64,000 bases of DNA from Allolobophora icterica. Its lineage: Eukaryota > Annelida > Clitellata > Crassiclitellata > Lumbricidae. The position numbers and the translations under genes were made by a program. Shown here one piece after another: positions 10,910-34,461 of this stretch (its first letter is position 1; each line of letters begins with the position of its first letter). Location of the stretch: the NCBI GenBank assembly GCA_963556255.1, contig OY744605.1, forward strand, positions 41,607,384 to 41,671,383, given 5' to 3'. A model generated the notes under the pieces. That model saw nothing but the letters and a program-made list of their open reading frames with translations. It did not search any database and was not told the origin of the DNA.

Positions 10910-12990
10910 TCCATGGTGGAGTAATTCAGGATAACACAGAGAAAATGAGGAAGGAATTAAGGAAGGTAGGAGGAAGGCAGAAATAGAGATGGAACTAAGA
11001 TGGAACGGAAATGAGGGACGTATATGGAGAGGAATTGGCGTGGAGATAATAAGTGGCTGACCTTAGACGGAGTTTGTTGTCTCTGTCGATCCATCTCCAT
11101 CTCAGTCCACGCACAGAGCGAACGACAGCCACTCCTTAATCTCCATCTTACTTATCAACAGCCTAAGTTGTCGTCGCTCCTCTTAGCCTCCGATCGACTG
11201 AAGATGGATCGCAAGGTGGCGCTACAGAGGCAGACGTGATTGAGCAAGTGCAGATGTGGGCGTTGGCTGTGCATAGGACGCTAGCGAGCACAGACAAGAA
11301 GTCAAGTAGCGTAGAGCCAGGCTGGTATTTGGATGGGTGGCCATCGAGTCAGTTCAGCACTCAGTCCTGTCGTGGAGCTAGTTGCGACGGCGATCTCCTA
11401 GAAGACATCCGGATGCTTCATTACTGTATTGCCTTGTCTCCCTCTCAGTTCAATCGGAGTTCAAACTCCTTCACAACCCGAAACAACGTTTCTGAGTAGT
11501 TTCTACAGATATCTGTAATGTTTTTGCTCAGTGCTTGTGGCCAATATTCCTCCTCCTCCTTCTCTTTCTCCTTCTCCTCCCCCTCTTGCAGACTGTCATT
11601 GCTATCATCGTCATTCTCGTCATTGGTGTCGTCATCTTAGTTCTAGTCATCATGTTTGACGTTGTTGTTCCCCGTGTCTCCGTCTCTGCCGCTGTCTGTC
11701 TGTGTGTCTGTCTGTCTATTCGCTGCGAAGGCGCCAGTAAAACTGGGGCCACGGCCCACGGGGACTGATAATGGGGCCAGAGGGGCTGACAGTTCCATGC
11801 CCATTTTCACTGCTAAAGCAACCGATATCAAATCTACCTGTGAAATATTTCTTTGATATCGTCATCAATATCGTCATCATCGCCATCAACATGGTCATCA
11901 TCATCATCATCACTACCATCGTCGTCAAACATCATCATCATCTCTTTAATTGATCGCAAATCCAGAATTATACATCTTACAAAATGTCGTTTATTTACAC
12001 GGAATGCAAAGACACCCCAACAATAACAATTTCAAACCTGATGACTAGGATTTCGTCAGCAGATTCCAATTTTGCCAACACTAGTGATGTCTTGTCTTTC
12101 TATAGATGCTCTTGTATTATGATAAAGGCGCTACAGAAGTCAAATCTTTTGCTTCATTTCCTATATACCTGAGAAATTGGGAGAGCGCTTGTAAGCTGCC
12201 GGTTCAGTTTGAGACTATTTATGACCCTATAGAGCAAGGCTGCAGCTCCATCTTATCTGTAACTTAGAGCAGACGATTTTGAGAGAGAACAAGAGAGATC
12301 ATCTTATATCATGAGAGATCATTAGAGATTATCAGATATCATGAGAGATCAGATATCCTGAGTGATCATGAGATCATCAGATATATTGAGAGATCTTGAG
12401 AGATCATGAGCCAATCCGATTAACTGGATTCATGTTATGAATACATCATCATTTGGATTAACATTGAACAGCTGAGTTATGAGCAGCACGAGTTTATTCT
12501 TCAAGTAAAATTAAGTCATACAAAGCAAATGGTTTTCATGAATTTTAGTAGGAAATTTGAACGATTTTATGCATCATCGTTTTTAGACAAGATCGGAATC
12601 AGTGCATGATAACAAAAATCAGAGAGAAAAGGACAGAGACAGACAGACAGACAAGAGGACAGGGGCAAAAAGACACCGATAGATTGGAATAGACTGACAG
12701 AGAGATAGAAACAGACGGTGAAACGGAGACAGACCTCTTGAGACAATAAAATGAAAGACAGAGCATTTGAATTAAAAAGGTGAAGCGTTAAGAAGCAGAC
12801 GACAGAGAGAGAGAAGTCTGATGGCTTCGTCTATAAAGACAAGAAGTTGAGCACTTTAGCAAGTAATCGGAGAAGCCCTACAAACACTGATGGAGAGAAA
12901 TACACACTGACATAGACGCATGCATAGATACACGCATGGGTATATACATAGATACAGAGAGACACAAGATAGATAAATAGACAGACAGAT
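10910..12990. other. Gene-poor region with degenerate simple repeats
   Basis: Visible are CTC/TCT-rich tracts at 11545-11590, CATCAT runs at 11855-11945, and a degenerate tandem of GAGAGATCAT units at about 12285-12415. None of the short open frames resembles a known protein. Confidence 0.5.
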
Positions 12991-12999
12991 AGACAGATA

Positions 13000-13812
<813 letters not shown>

Positions 13813-14680
13813 AACCCGACAGATGGTAGAGATGTTCGTTTCTTTGCCTACCTGGTTGATTTGACGCAGCAGTTGTTTCTATCTTCGCAGTAGACTTCGG
13901 TCACTAGATGCGGATTTTCCCGTCAGACGACGAGAACTGACCGATGCCACAGCTGCTGCTGCTGCTGCTTCCCAATTCTTGCCTGCCGCTGAATCCTCCT
14001 CCAGCGCGCGATCGGTCACACTGATGTCCGTTGAAAGCGCCTTATCATACTCTTCCTCCTTCTCTGTTTCCTCCTGCTCTTCCATCTCCTTCTTTACCTC
14101 CTCCAACTCATCTCCTTCATTTCCTCTTGTTTCCCTTTCTCCTCCTCCTCCTCCTCGTCCTCCTCCTCGTCCTCCTCCTCGTCCTCCTCCTTCTCCTCCT
14201 CCTTCTCTTTTCCGATTCAAACTGTCTTCTTTTCCTCCTCGTTTTCCACGGCTACCACGAAGGGCGGTGGGAGAAAGGGAGGACGGGAAGAGGCCTGGCT
14301 ATCGATGGAGCCCAGCGAACCGGTGGACCGACGAGGAACCAAGGCAGGGAGGGAGGGAGGGTAAGGGAGGGAGTGGTGGTGGGGTGGGCAAGTGCATCGA
14401 TGGATGCCATAGCCAACTTGCTGGCGACCGAAAAGGCAGCAGACGCTGAAGCAGTCGTCGCTGAAACCAATCGATACCATAGTCAAACAAGACCTGATAT
14501 CGCTGCTATATAGAACAATATTATCGAGAAGTCGCCGGGTCTGCACGCTTGCTTCTTTGCATCCATCTGTATGCCTCGCTCCGTCAGTATGTCTGTCTGT
14601 CTGTTCGATGTTTTAGACCACCAAGTGACGCTGTGCACAAAGGCAGAGTCTAAATATAAAAATTGCGTAATTTTCGCTCC
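13813..14680. other. Low-complexity CTC/CTG-rich segment, no confirmed gene
   Basis: CTC and CGTCCTC units at 14085-14215 and short CTG units near 13955 create long frames on both strands. The minus frame 13879-14295 is acidic and Ala-rich and could be part of an exon, but nothing independent supports it. Confidence 0.35.
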
Positions 14681-14865
14681 ATTCATCCGTCCATTCATCC
14701 GTCCATCCATTCATCCATCCATTCATCCATTCATTCGTCCATCCATTCATCCATCCAGTCATTCATTCATCCGTCTATCCATCCGTCATTTCATCCATCC
14801 ATTCATTAATCCGTTGATTCATCCATCATTCATCCGGCTATTCATTCGTCCATTCACCCACCTAA
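14680..14865. repeat. TCCA/TTCA microsatellite
   Basis: Degenerate ATCC and ATTC units. Confidence 0.85.
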
Positions 14866-15184
14866 CAAACTACCTATTCCACTTGGTAACATGAAACTGT
14901 CCATTGATTTTTTGTTTCCATTTATAGCAGCATCCCTCCAGTGCATTCCAATGCGTCAATGCAGATCTAAACACTGTTTCTGAGACTGAGGCAGAGCAAA
15001 TGATGTTTATGATTCTGAGAACGATAACGACGTTGAACACTGTCGCAAGAGTTACTAATATCACTACTTCAGAATACTAATAAAGACAACAATGACCATC
15101 ATGTTTTCAAATATGAAAATCATTATAATGATGTTGCTTATGATGGTCATGATCATCATCAGCAGGAGCAGCGTAATAGTCAAA

Positions 15185-15800
15185 ATGGTTTCAGTTTGGA
15201 AATCAACTGGGATAAGACCACGTCGGATTACGCATCCCTGGCCGGTTACCATCAACGGCTGCAGCTGGTGATGATCGAGTTGGAGGTTATCGATGCCCTT
15301 ACTTACCCCGGCAGCCATACAGTGCCCGGTGGTTCCAGCTAAAAGGAGATCACGCGCCGGATTGCCTACGACAATTCTGCATGGTCTCTAGATAAAAACA
15401 TCTGGACCTCTGCAGTTGAGCTAAATATTAAAGTGCAGCTCTATGGACCGCTCGTGCTGCCAATACAATCATGATGCCATCATCTGTCATCTACAGTTGT
15501 GAGACGTGATTCCCCACAGAAGCCCTCAATAAGAAACTTGACACTTTCGAAATGTGATGCCTCATGCGAATCCTCCTCGTTCTCTACTAGTATCATGTGA
15601 GCAATCTTGTGATCAGAAGGAGAACAGCTATGGCACGAGTCAAAAAAGCAGATTGCGTATATTCGACCATGTTCTTCAAAAGATGAAGACCACAAGAGAG
15701 ACCATGTAGTGGTTGCCATGAAAAGCGTCTGAGGGATTGGAGAAGACCACGTGGTCGACCTGGTCCATCGTCATTCAAGCGATCGCCATTCTCAGTCACG
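15185..15800 (+). pseudogene. RTE-like reverse transcriptase C-terminal pseudogene
   Basis: Fragments in different frames read GFSLEINWDKT, EVIDALTYPGSHT, TSAVELNIKVQLYGP, FEMCLMRILL, VKKADCVYSTMFFKR and LRDWRRPRGRPG. This order matches the end of the palm and the C-terminus of RTE/I-type LINE proteins (EINWDKTK, YLGS, and the closing WRRPRGRP). Stops and frameshifts separate the pieces. Confidence 0.7.
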
Positions 15801-16059
15801 ACTGTATCTTCTCCTTCCTCTTATTCGTCTACATGCGTTTGATTTAATGCTAGCATCTCGCTTTTGAAGGCCTACAACAGTCTCCCTCTGCCGTTGAACC
15901 TCTATAATCAGACTCGCCTCTCTGCATCAGTGTAACTATGAAGGAAAGATAATCCTTTCTCCCTCACTGTGTCACTAGCTATTTCAATGGTTTCAAGTCT
16001 TCTGCTAATCTCAACTTTACAGTTAGTTTTGTCCGAAATTCGTGGCACGTTCAAATTAG

Positions 16060-16245
16060 GCAACATATTCTCTGGCCTATTTAATAGCTGTGTCCGACCG
16101 CCTTAACTATTTCAATTCACTTCTTGCTGGAATCTCAAATTCAATCTTACAAAGCATGTTTGCAATTCATAACCAAAATCAAGATAAGAGCCTATACATT
16201 GTATACTACCCGTGGTCTGACAGTAGTACTCCATATGCTGCCTAT
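16060..16245 (+). pseudogene. CR1-like RT fragment (RLDYCN region)
   Basis: The frame reads SDRLNYFNSLLAGISNSILQ, a decayed SRLDYCNSLLAG motif found after the palm domain in CR1/L2 RTs. It precedes a fragment that should lie upstream of it, so it belongs to a different insertion from the one at 16444. Confidence 0.55.
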
Positions 16246-16443
16246 AGAACCAATGGTGCTTTTAAAATTCGACCAACAGTAGAATTGTGTGACGATGCAT
16301 TACTGCATCTTCTTTCCTTCTTTCCCATGAGCTATTCTACTAATTCCCTGATTGTCTTATCCTGTAGAATGTGTTAGACTGCTCCTGGCACATAATCTGT
16401 CTGTCTGTATGTCCGTCTGTTAGTCTGTCTCTCTCTTTCCCCT

Positions 16444-17335
16444 TTGCCGTTCGTTGCTCAGATGCGTAACGCCAATCATTCGTTTGGAGTCAAGGATCGA
16501 GCGTTCAGCTGGCTTGAATCTTACATAAAAGGGAGCACACGGTCCGTCCATTTAGCAGAGGAGAGGACATCACCTATAGGCTATAGTGACCTGCGGTATT
16601 CCACAAGGACCACTGCTTGGCCTCTTCTGCTTTGTACTATATATATACAATCGAGGATGAGACGACTATAGAAGAACATGGCCTCCTCCACAAATACTAT
16701 GCGGACGATACACAACTTTACTTCTTCTGTGAACCATCATGAACCGCTTAACTGAAACAGAGAGTGCTGCTGCTGTGCATCGAACGCATTTCAGAGTAGA
16801 TGGCGTCTAAACGTCTCAAACCCAATCCTTCGAAGTCTGACGTACAAACTGTGCTTCATCATCTACAAAGCACTGAATGACCTCGTGTCAGACTACATCT
16901 CTGACTTCTGCATTCGGCTAGCAGACAACCGGAACAGATGTCGACTACGATCATCAAAAATCAACTAACAGTTCCGCGGTCTTCTACGAGGTTTGGCGAC
17001 TGTTCCTTCCATAGGCGTAATTTGCGGGGGTACGAGGGGTATCCGTACCCCTCACCTTTTTGACTGGGGTACCGTACCCCCACTTTTTGAACAATACCAA
17101 TCAATATTTTATTATTGTGCCTTCCCAGAGATCGCAGTCTCCGCCTTGCTTCGTGTATGTAATAAATTGGTACCCCCCACTTTTTATACCAATGTTACGC
17201 CATGGTTCTTTCTCTGTCGCTGAATCCACTGCGTGGAACAAGCTTCCCGACCATGTGAAGAATGCGCCATATCTGGAGACATTTAAATCACAGCTGAAGA
17301 CTTGTCGTTTTAAACCTTCACGTGACTGTCATTGA
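16444..17335 (+). pseudogene. CR1-like RT pseudogene, palm to C-terminus, with a later insertion
   Basis: The first part reads FGVKDRAFSWLESYIKG and SVHLAEERTSPIGY, then degenerate sequence where the PQGS and YADDTQLY motifs belong (about 16595-16720). The end reads KALNDLVSDYIS, then TAWNKLPDHVKNAPYLETFK and QLKTCRF, the usual CR1 C-terminus. An element inserted at 17010-17204 breaks the GDCSFSVAES stretch. A TGTACAGCGCC-type LINE 3' end follows at about 17348. Confidence 0.75.
17010..17204. mobile_element. Short transposon-like insertion with GGCGTAA ends
   Basis: About 195 bp starting ATAGGCGTAATTTG and ending TTACGCCAT. It contains several GGTACCCC/GGGGTACG units and interrupts the RT frame exactly. 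The flanks ttccttc (about 17003-17009) and ttctttc (about 17205-17211) resemble a short TSD. Confidence 0.5.
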
Positions 17336-17622
17336 TTCTTTAAACTCATGTACAGCGCCCTTTTCTTGCTTCCCCATATAACATGCTCAGTCGTTTTCTG
17401 TTTCTACGCCATCGATTGGAATAGCTTTCGCTTCCTATAAACCAAGCAGCAGGTCTTCAATGGATCATGAATTATTACATCCATTATCTTGAGTCCAAAC
17501 TCGGTAAGAAGCTCTCGCTCTTCCTTGAGTGGACGTATTATGCATAAGGCCGCTATAGTATTCGGTTGGGATAACTTTTGACGATTTAGGTCAACAACAG
17601 GCTATGAGATTCCTATATGGGT

Positions 17623-17942
<320 letters not shown>

Positions 17943-18374
17943 CGACAATAATTAATTTACCAATAATTCAGCAAGTATACCCAACCTACGATCGTTTAAG
18001 CAAAAGCTACGGTCTTCCATGTTCGATGGACACTAATTAACACCCCACACGCCCACAGTTTAATCAACTGAAATACAATGAGCGTACAGTTAGCCTATTA
18101 GCCTCAAGATCTGCTATCGAGTCTAGTTAAGAATACTGTTACCATTACATATCTAATGATGTTAGATCGACTGCTTTTGATCAAATATTGTAGGCACTAT
18201 TACTACCCATGGCAGGTGACCCTGGTAGCAGGGTCTACGACCCCTTTTGGGCCTGCTGTGTAGCCAGATTATGTTATTTGATTATAAGCGTTATATGTTT
18301 TGTTTATCCTTGCATTGTTTGGTTATCGAACTAAAAATAGAATACAATGCAATTGCTACCGGTAGGAATAAGTA

Positions 18375-18720
18375 ATTGCATTGTGGTTTCACAGAGGATG
18401 TGCATGATACCGTTAGGAATAATATTAATAATTGCATTGTGGTTTCACAGAGGATGTGCATGATACCGTTAGGAATAATATTGCATTGTGATTTCATAAA
18501 GGATACGTTGCCTTAGCAACCTCTTCTAGCACAGAGGACGTGTTGCATTGTGATTTCACACAGTATTGTGTTTCCGTAGCAACCTCTTGTAATAATTGCA
18601 TCGTGATTTTATAGAGGATATAGGCCTATTGCCTGAGCAACCTCTTGTAATAATTGTCTTTTGATTTCATACAAGCTATATTTCCGTAGCATAGAGGGCT
18701 TGTTGCCGTAGCAACCTCTT
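18375..18720. repeat. Degenerate tandem repeat with four RFX X-box-like palindromes
   Basis: A unit beginning ATTGCATTGTGRTTTCA recurs at 18375, 18431, 18480, about 18542, about 18595 and about 18651, with spacing of 49-63 bp. Later units carry a 14-bp imperfect palindrome ending AGCAACCTCT: 18507-18520, 18570-18583, 18628-18641 and 18702-18715. Each fits the X-box pattern GTNRCC-N2-RGYAAC closely. From 18721 to 19131 I see nothing else. Confidence 0.65.
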
Positions 18721-19257
18721 TTAACTCCAGAGGTTTGGAATTCCATCTAACAGACGAGCAGCAAAGCATCTGAAACGGTTCGTACCTGGTTAATGCGAGT
18801 GAGGCTTAGAGAAAGTCTGCATCTGTAATCAACTCTTCTTCATGCGAATACACGCAGAAATGTTGCAGCTGTTTGAATAGGTGAAACAAGTCGTAGAAGA
18901 CGTTAGATGTGCATTAGTCAAATGCCAGGAAAAGGTCAGATACAGGTCAAGGTCAGGCCAGGCATCAAAGTGAAGAAAGACACAAAAGTAGCGTAGCAGT
19001 CCATTTCTTGAATTTAACTACGGCTATCTGCCAAGCACGTAAATTCGTTCTGCCAAGAATATTAACCGGAGGTAATTGGATTCAAGCACAAAAGTGCCTC
19101 AGCAGTAGTCTTAAGCATAAACTCTGTATAGCAGTGCTTCCCAACCTTTTTTCAACCACGGCACACTTTCTAAGAAACATTCATCAGACGGCACATTGCA
19201 TTTATGGTACTTATTATATAGGCCTAAAGGGGTGTTCGGTAGCGTAGTGGTTGTCTA

Positions 19258-19259
19258 GT

Positions 19260-19306
<47 letters not shown>
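19258..19306. repeat. TA microsatellite
   Basis: About 22 TA units inside the hAT remnant. Confidence 0.95.
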
Positions 19307-19308
<2 letters not shown>

Positions 19309-19468
19309 GTATAATTACGCACTTACTCGTTTAAATTTAGATGAAGTAACGTTTATTTATCCACTTAGCTAGAATCTAAAACTGTGTATTAATGATAAAA
19401 GAATTTCATTATGTCGACGTCATCTGCAGTAAAGGCCTACTGAAAATCAGGAAATGTCGACCGTTCTT

Positions 19469-19762
19469 TTAAAACCAGTGTAACCGAGACAAATTAATTA
19501 AAAGCAGACTATAAGCCAGAATGAAAAACCATCGGTAATGGGAGGGTTTACTTTGCAAAGAATATGAAATTGTGTCAATACGACCTAGAACGGCGGTTGA
19601 CAAGCACACTTGTAAGTCGTTTTCAACTGACTCTAAACACCCTCTGTGTTTCGTTTTGATTTGTGTAATTCTTGAAAATGCCTTTTCACACAGGTAAATA
19701 ATGGAGAAGGGCAGCAGTGTGCCGACAGCTTTGGCACCTAACAAGGCGTATTCCTCTGTCAT
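19469..19762 (-). pseudogene. hAT transposase C-terminal (dimerisation) fragment
   Basis: The 97-codon frame contains GTLLPFSIIYLCEKAFSRI, then IKTKHRGCLESVENDLQVCL, the conserved hATC pattern (LPFS, YLCE.FS, IKTK.R..L..V..DL) of hAT transposases and domesticated ZBED-like relatives. It lies inside an element with hAT ends and TSD, which supports the call. The catalytic N-terminal part is missing, so it cannot be active. A TTG is the only possible start; this is a remnant, not a gene. Confidence 0.8.
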
Positions 19763-20054
19763 AATCCAGAACTTTGTTCAATTTATTTATGCGAACTTAG
19801 GTCGCAGTGTTCTGCCAGCTGCTATGTCTATCAGCTGTTCCTTTGGTATATGCAGACTCACGTAGGGGCCTACAGCTAAATCAGCCTGGTAAGAAATAAT
19901 ACTTAACTGAAGCAATTTATCAGTATGGGATAGTGCATATTATGATTTAATGATATTATTGTCATATAAAACTTCTGATTTCCGACATTCGGCCACGGCA
20001 CACTGCTACCGCGAGCGTGCCGCGGCACACAGGTTGGGAAGCACTGCTGTATAG

Positions 20055-21040
20055 TATAATATACAGCCGGTTCTTAGAATATAATTATGTCTTGTACCAA
20101 ATGAACCATAACCGCTGAAGAGCAAAGGCGGTGCTCAAGTCTGCAGTAGGCTATATAGCGTATAAAGCAAAGGTTCTAGGCGTATACGAATCTATACGAT
20201 GGAACTGTGTGAGAGCGCAAGTCAGATATACACTCAATTACATCGAGTAAATACTGCTAGAATGCGTCCAGCAAAAGAAGTGAACGACCAATGATACCTA
20301 ATTACACGACGCTACAAGGCGAAGAAGCAGGACTTGCGTCAAAAAGGGTGAGCATGGCTACTTGTCCCCATTTCAAAAGCCTCCCTCAGCAAAACAGCAA
20401 AACGCACTGTAATTGATTCTGTAGAGTGAAACTTTCTAACACACGACATGGGTTGCTTGATCTGGAGGGAGTCGTCATGAAGTCAGCGCGTATACTCCGT
20501 ATATAGTTGTGAACTAGGCCGACCTGATATCAAACTATAGAACTGAGATGACTCATCATTGTTGCAAAATGTCATCTAAAATATTAAACGCCCAAGCATA
20601 TAGCATATCTCAGTTTTAGCATAACATGACACCATGTTATATACATAATGTAGACAAACCATCAGGTATTTACTTCCCAATGTGCGAACTGGAAGTGTAA
20701 CCGTTTTACGTATTTTAAAGCGCCACTGTCTAATGACCAAACAAGCATCAATCGATGACGCTTAGCAATGGTAAGCGCGGGATATAGGGCCTACCCAAGG
20801 CCTTCACACCGGAACCATCTCAGAGGAGGCTCCAACACGTACTCTCCGCGTTACAAGGCGAGCGCTCTGACCAAATCGGCAACCCTATTCCACGTTTCAT
20901 CCCTGGTTTAGACTCTAGTTCTTGGGACTTAAGAGGGACTTAAGTCGTAGGACTTAGGTATGTGTCTATGATTTCAGTGAATACGTATCAATCTCGTTTA
21001 CGTTAGGTAAGCCTGGATTAGAAAACCAGATGAGATTTTA
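20055..21040. other. Intergenic; only the SINE is recognisable
   Basis: Apart from the SINE at 20700-20895 I see no gene or repeat with clear limits. Confidence 0.4.
20700..20895 (-). mobile_element. tRNA-derived SINE with LINE-like 3' tail
   Basis: On the minus strand the head (about 20890 down to 20815) reads GGTCAGAGCGCTCGCCTTG and later GTTGGAGCC, matching a tRNA-type A box and a decayed B box. The 3' end (20760-20706) reads TCATTAGACAGTGGCGC and TTTAAAATACG, like the LINE fragment tails at 4010-4050 and 7740-7790. The 5' boundary is approximate. Confidence 0.6.
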
Positions 21041-21044
21041 AATA

Positions 21045-21050
21045 TTTATT
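21045..21050 (-). terminator. Candidate poly(A) signal of RIBC2
   Basis: TTTATT on the plus strand is AATAAA on the minus strand, about 205 bp after the RIBC2 stop codon. Confidence 0.45.
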
Positions 21051-21254
21051 CGCAAGACATTAACGTAACAACAGCAACCTCTGTTCTCTGATTTATGTTT
21101 CCGATATATCTCGAGAGCAGAGTATAACAGACCAACTGATTCTGTATCTGCCACATGATAGAGAACGCATGTTTAATATTTCTGATGGCGATTTCGGCAG
21201 AGTCCATTGTTACAGACGGTGGAGTCACCTAGCGAATGGCGGTGGTGTAGCCAC

Positions 21255-31758
<10,504 letters not shown>

Positions 31759-31954
31759 CTCGGCTTCTTAATTTGCCCTTGATCACCTTTTTAATTAACG
31801 TAGGCTATATGACTATTGATCTAAACAGGAATCCGAATGCAGTCTCTTGGTCTCAGCCCTGTTAAAAGTCACACTAAAACACTTCGCTGGAAATATTACT
31901 TGTTATAACGCGGAAAAACGATTTTGAAACGAGTAATTTGCGTCGGCTGTTTGA

Positions 31955-31962
31955 TGACGTCA
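31955..31962. promoter_or_regulatory. CRE-type palindrome TGACGTCA upstream of RIBC2
   Basis: A perfect CREB/ATF site about 195 bp upstream of the start codon, kept in copy B (about 47441-47448). It is the only clear promoter-type motif I see here; function is inferred. Confidence 0.4.
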
Positions 31963-32049
31963 TTTATGAATCGCGCGCTTCCCTCAAATGGAAAAGAGGT
32001 AAAACGCATCAGAACGGATATGAATAATCTGACAGTTGATATTACTTTT

Positions 32050-32440
32050 ATATATATATAGGCCTATTCGTTTATTAAGAAAGACAGTTGACATAACGCA
32101 ACAGTGTACAATGGCAATATAACAAGAAGGTTCAGTATGTACAAAAATTAAATAAAGAGCTAAAATAAGACAAAAATAAAAGGAACGATTAGACATAATG
32201 ACAAAAAGGAGGAATTGACTAATGACAAAATAGTAGGATAATTTAAAGGGGGTTCTGAAGTAGGCCTACCAGCTATGAAGTGGATGGTATATATGCTAGT
32301 AAATATCCTTAAGCATCAATCTAGGGAGGAAATTTTTATTGTCCTTATATAGGAGGCAGAGAAAAGGAGTGTTTTTGTATTGTATTGTATTGTATTGTAT
32401 ATAGAAATTTATAAAGCGCCTCTCGCAGAATAACTGTTCA
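32050..32440 (-). mobile_element. LINE 3' fragments upstream of RIBC2 (copy A)
   Basis: TTCGTTTATTAAGAAAG (32064) is antisense to a LINE end. A second one, TGTATTGTAT units with AAATTTATAAAGCGCCTC, is at 32375-32425. Both are matched in copy B. Confidence 0.45.
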
Positions 32441-32948
32441 GAGGTGCTCTCAGCACAGAAGCCCCGGGAAAACAGAAATGTGTTTAGGGACGCGAGACCG
32501 AAGAGGAAAATCCAGTCATTACTTACTACCATCATTATCATCGGCATCATCATCATCATCATAATCATGTTAATTATTGTTTTTTTTATTTTGTTTTTCT
32601 ACATGAAGTCAGTTCATTTCCTCAGGAGATAAAATTGTCCGAAGACCGTTAATAACAACTGTTAGACCCCCTATTGTTTTTAATAGCCTATAATAATAAT
32701 ACACTCAAGCGCATATGAATTATAAATATAAGACTACACCTAATCATGCACTTACATGTGTGTCATCGTCTTCATAAAGTAGGTCGGATATGACGATATA
32801 TCAGCTTATAACTTACTGTTCGATGCATAAATCGGAAGCCAACCAGGCTATTTTGTCCGTCGTTTGAATAATTCAACTAATGCCGTTTACCTGCTTTTCC
32901 CCGCATCCCTTGCATCGATGGATATCATGACGGCTACGAGAGTCATAA

Positions 32949-33315
<367 letters not shown>

Positions 33316-33540
33316 GGTGATGGCAGAGAAGGAAACAAAAAGTGTGTAGAATGAATAAGAGAATGATGATGATGAGGAGGAGGAGGAGGATGACGAGTAG
33401 GAGGAGAAGGAGGAATAAGAGGATCAGCAGGAGAAGGAGGAGGAGAAGGGGGAGGACTAAATGCACCGAATGCGCCCTCAAGCGGCCATCTGTATAGTTG
33501 CGACCTAGCGAATTACAGTCTAAACGAAAGGGTCGCTGTG

Positions 33541-33578
<38 letters not shown>

Positions 33579-34016
33579 CATTTCGCTTAGACACATGTAT
33601 ATGTATATATGCACCAATCTGCGGTTGAGACGTTACGTAACGATACACGCAAAGCAGGTCGATCAATTTAAGTCATTACTGTTAAGGAGGCGACGAGTCA
33701 TTATACGAGACCGTGTGTAAGCCGAGGCCGAGAAAGTCAAGTTCATCGCAAAACCGTTTTAGAGCTCATCGATGTGAATTCGAGAGCGAATAATAATAGG
33801 TCAACAGTTTAGGCGTTCGTAGGTACTTTTGAATGAATATTTGAGTAATGATTAGAGGATAATAGTAAACTGCTTGAATTTTGAATCGATTCATTACATG
33901 GCTAAACAGCCAAATCACTTTTCGATGTATTGATCAATCAATTGATTAATTGACGCGCTATCTTGTACAATTCCGCTCTTTTGACGCCCATCACTTCTTC
34001 TCAACACCAATCAAGA

Positions 34017-34461
34017 TAGGGGTCAGCCGGAAATCGCCTCGGACATTTGCCTCGGCCGAACATCCCGTGTTATGGCACTATTCGCCTTGGCAAATACTGT
34101 ACACACAAATGGTTGCTTGTCTGCCTCACATGCCGGAATTTTTAGGCTCATAAATCAGCTTTGAGCTTCATCTAGCATATTCATTTTGAAGAAGAAAAGT
34201 ACAAAAAACACCAACACTGGAAGTCCACAACGGAAGTCAAGCCCATTTCATTGATTATTTATTTCTAAAATTCAAAATGTATTTGTCAGTTATTACAAGT
34301 AGGCCTACAGAAATTTATTTTGATAATTTTTCATTACATGAAAATGTGAAGCTTCGCATATGGAACAAATGGTACTCGGTTCGTACCCGGATCCGGCAAA
34401 TATTACATCCAAATACTCGGATTCGGTACTCGGTTGAAAATCTCTACCCGGCTGACCCCTA
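34017..34461. mobile_element. hAT-like element present only in copy A
   Basis: Terminal inverted repeat (TIR) TAGGGGTCAGCCGG is perfect at both ends. AATCAAGA flanks it (34009-34016 and 34462-34469). In copy B the site is empty, with one AATCAAGA near 49441. It contains ACTCGG/TACCCGG subterminal repeats. Confidence 0.93.

Larger units (their letters stand above)
19132..20046. mobile_element. hAT transposon remnant, 915 bp, perfect 8-bp TSD
   Basis: Ends are CAGTGCTTCCCAACC and its exact inverse. CTGTATAG occurs directly outside both ends (19124-19131 and 20047-20054). It keeps a piece of transposase on the minus strand and a TA microsatellite. Confidence 0.93.

Noticed and set aside
13879..14295. 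Acidic, Glu/Ala-rich minus frame
   Set aside because: It is largely generated by CTC/CTG repeats; the opposite strand is equally open and no splice partner was found.
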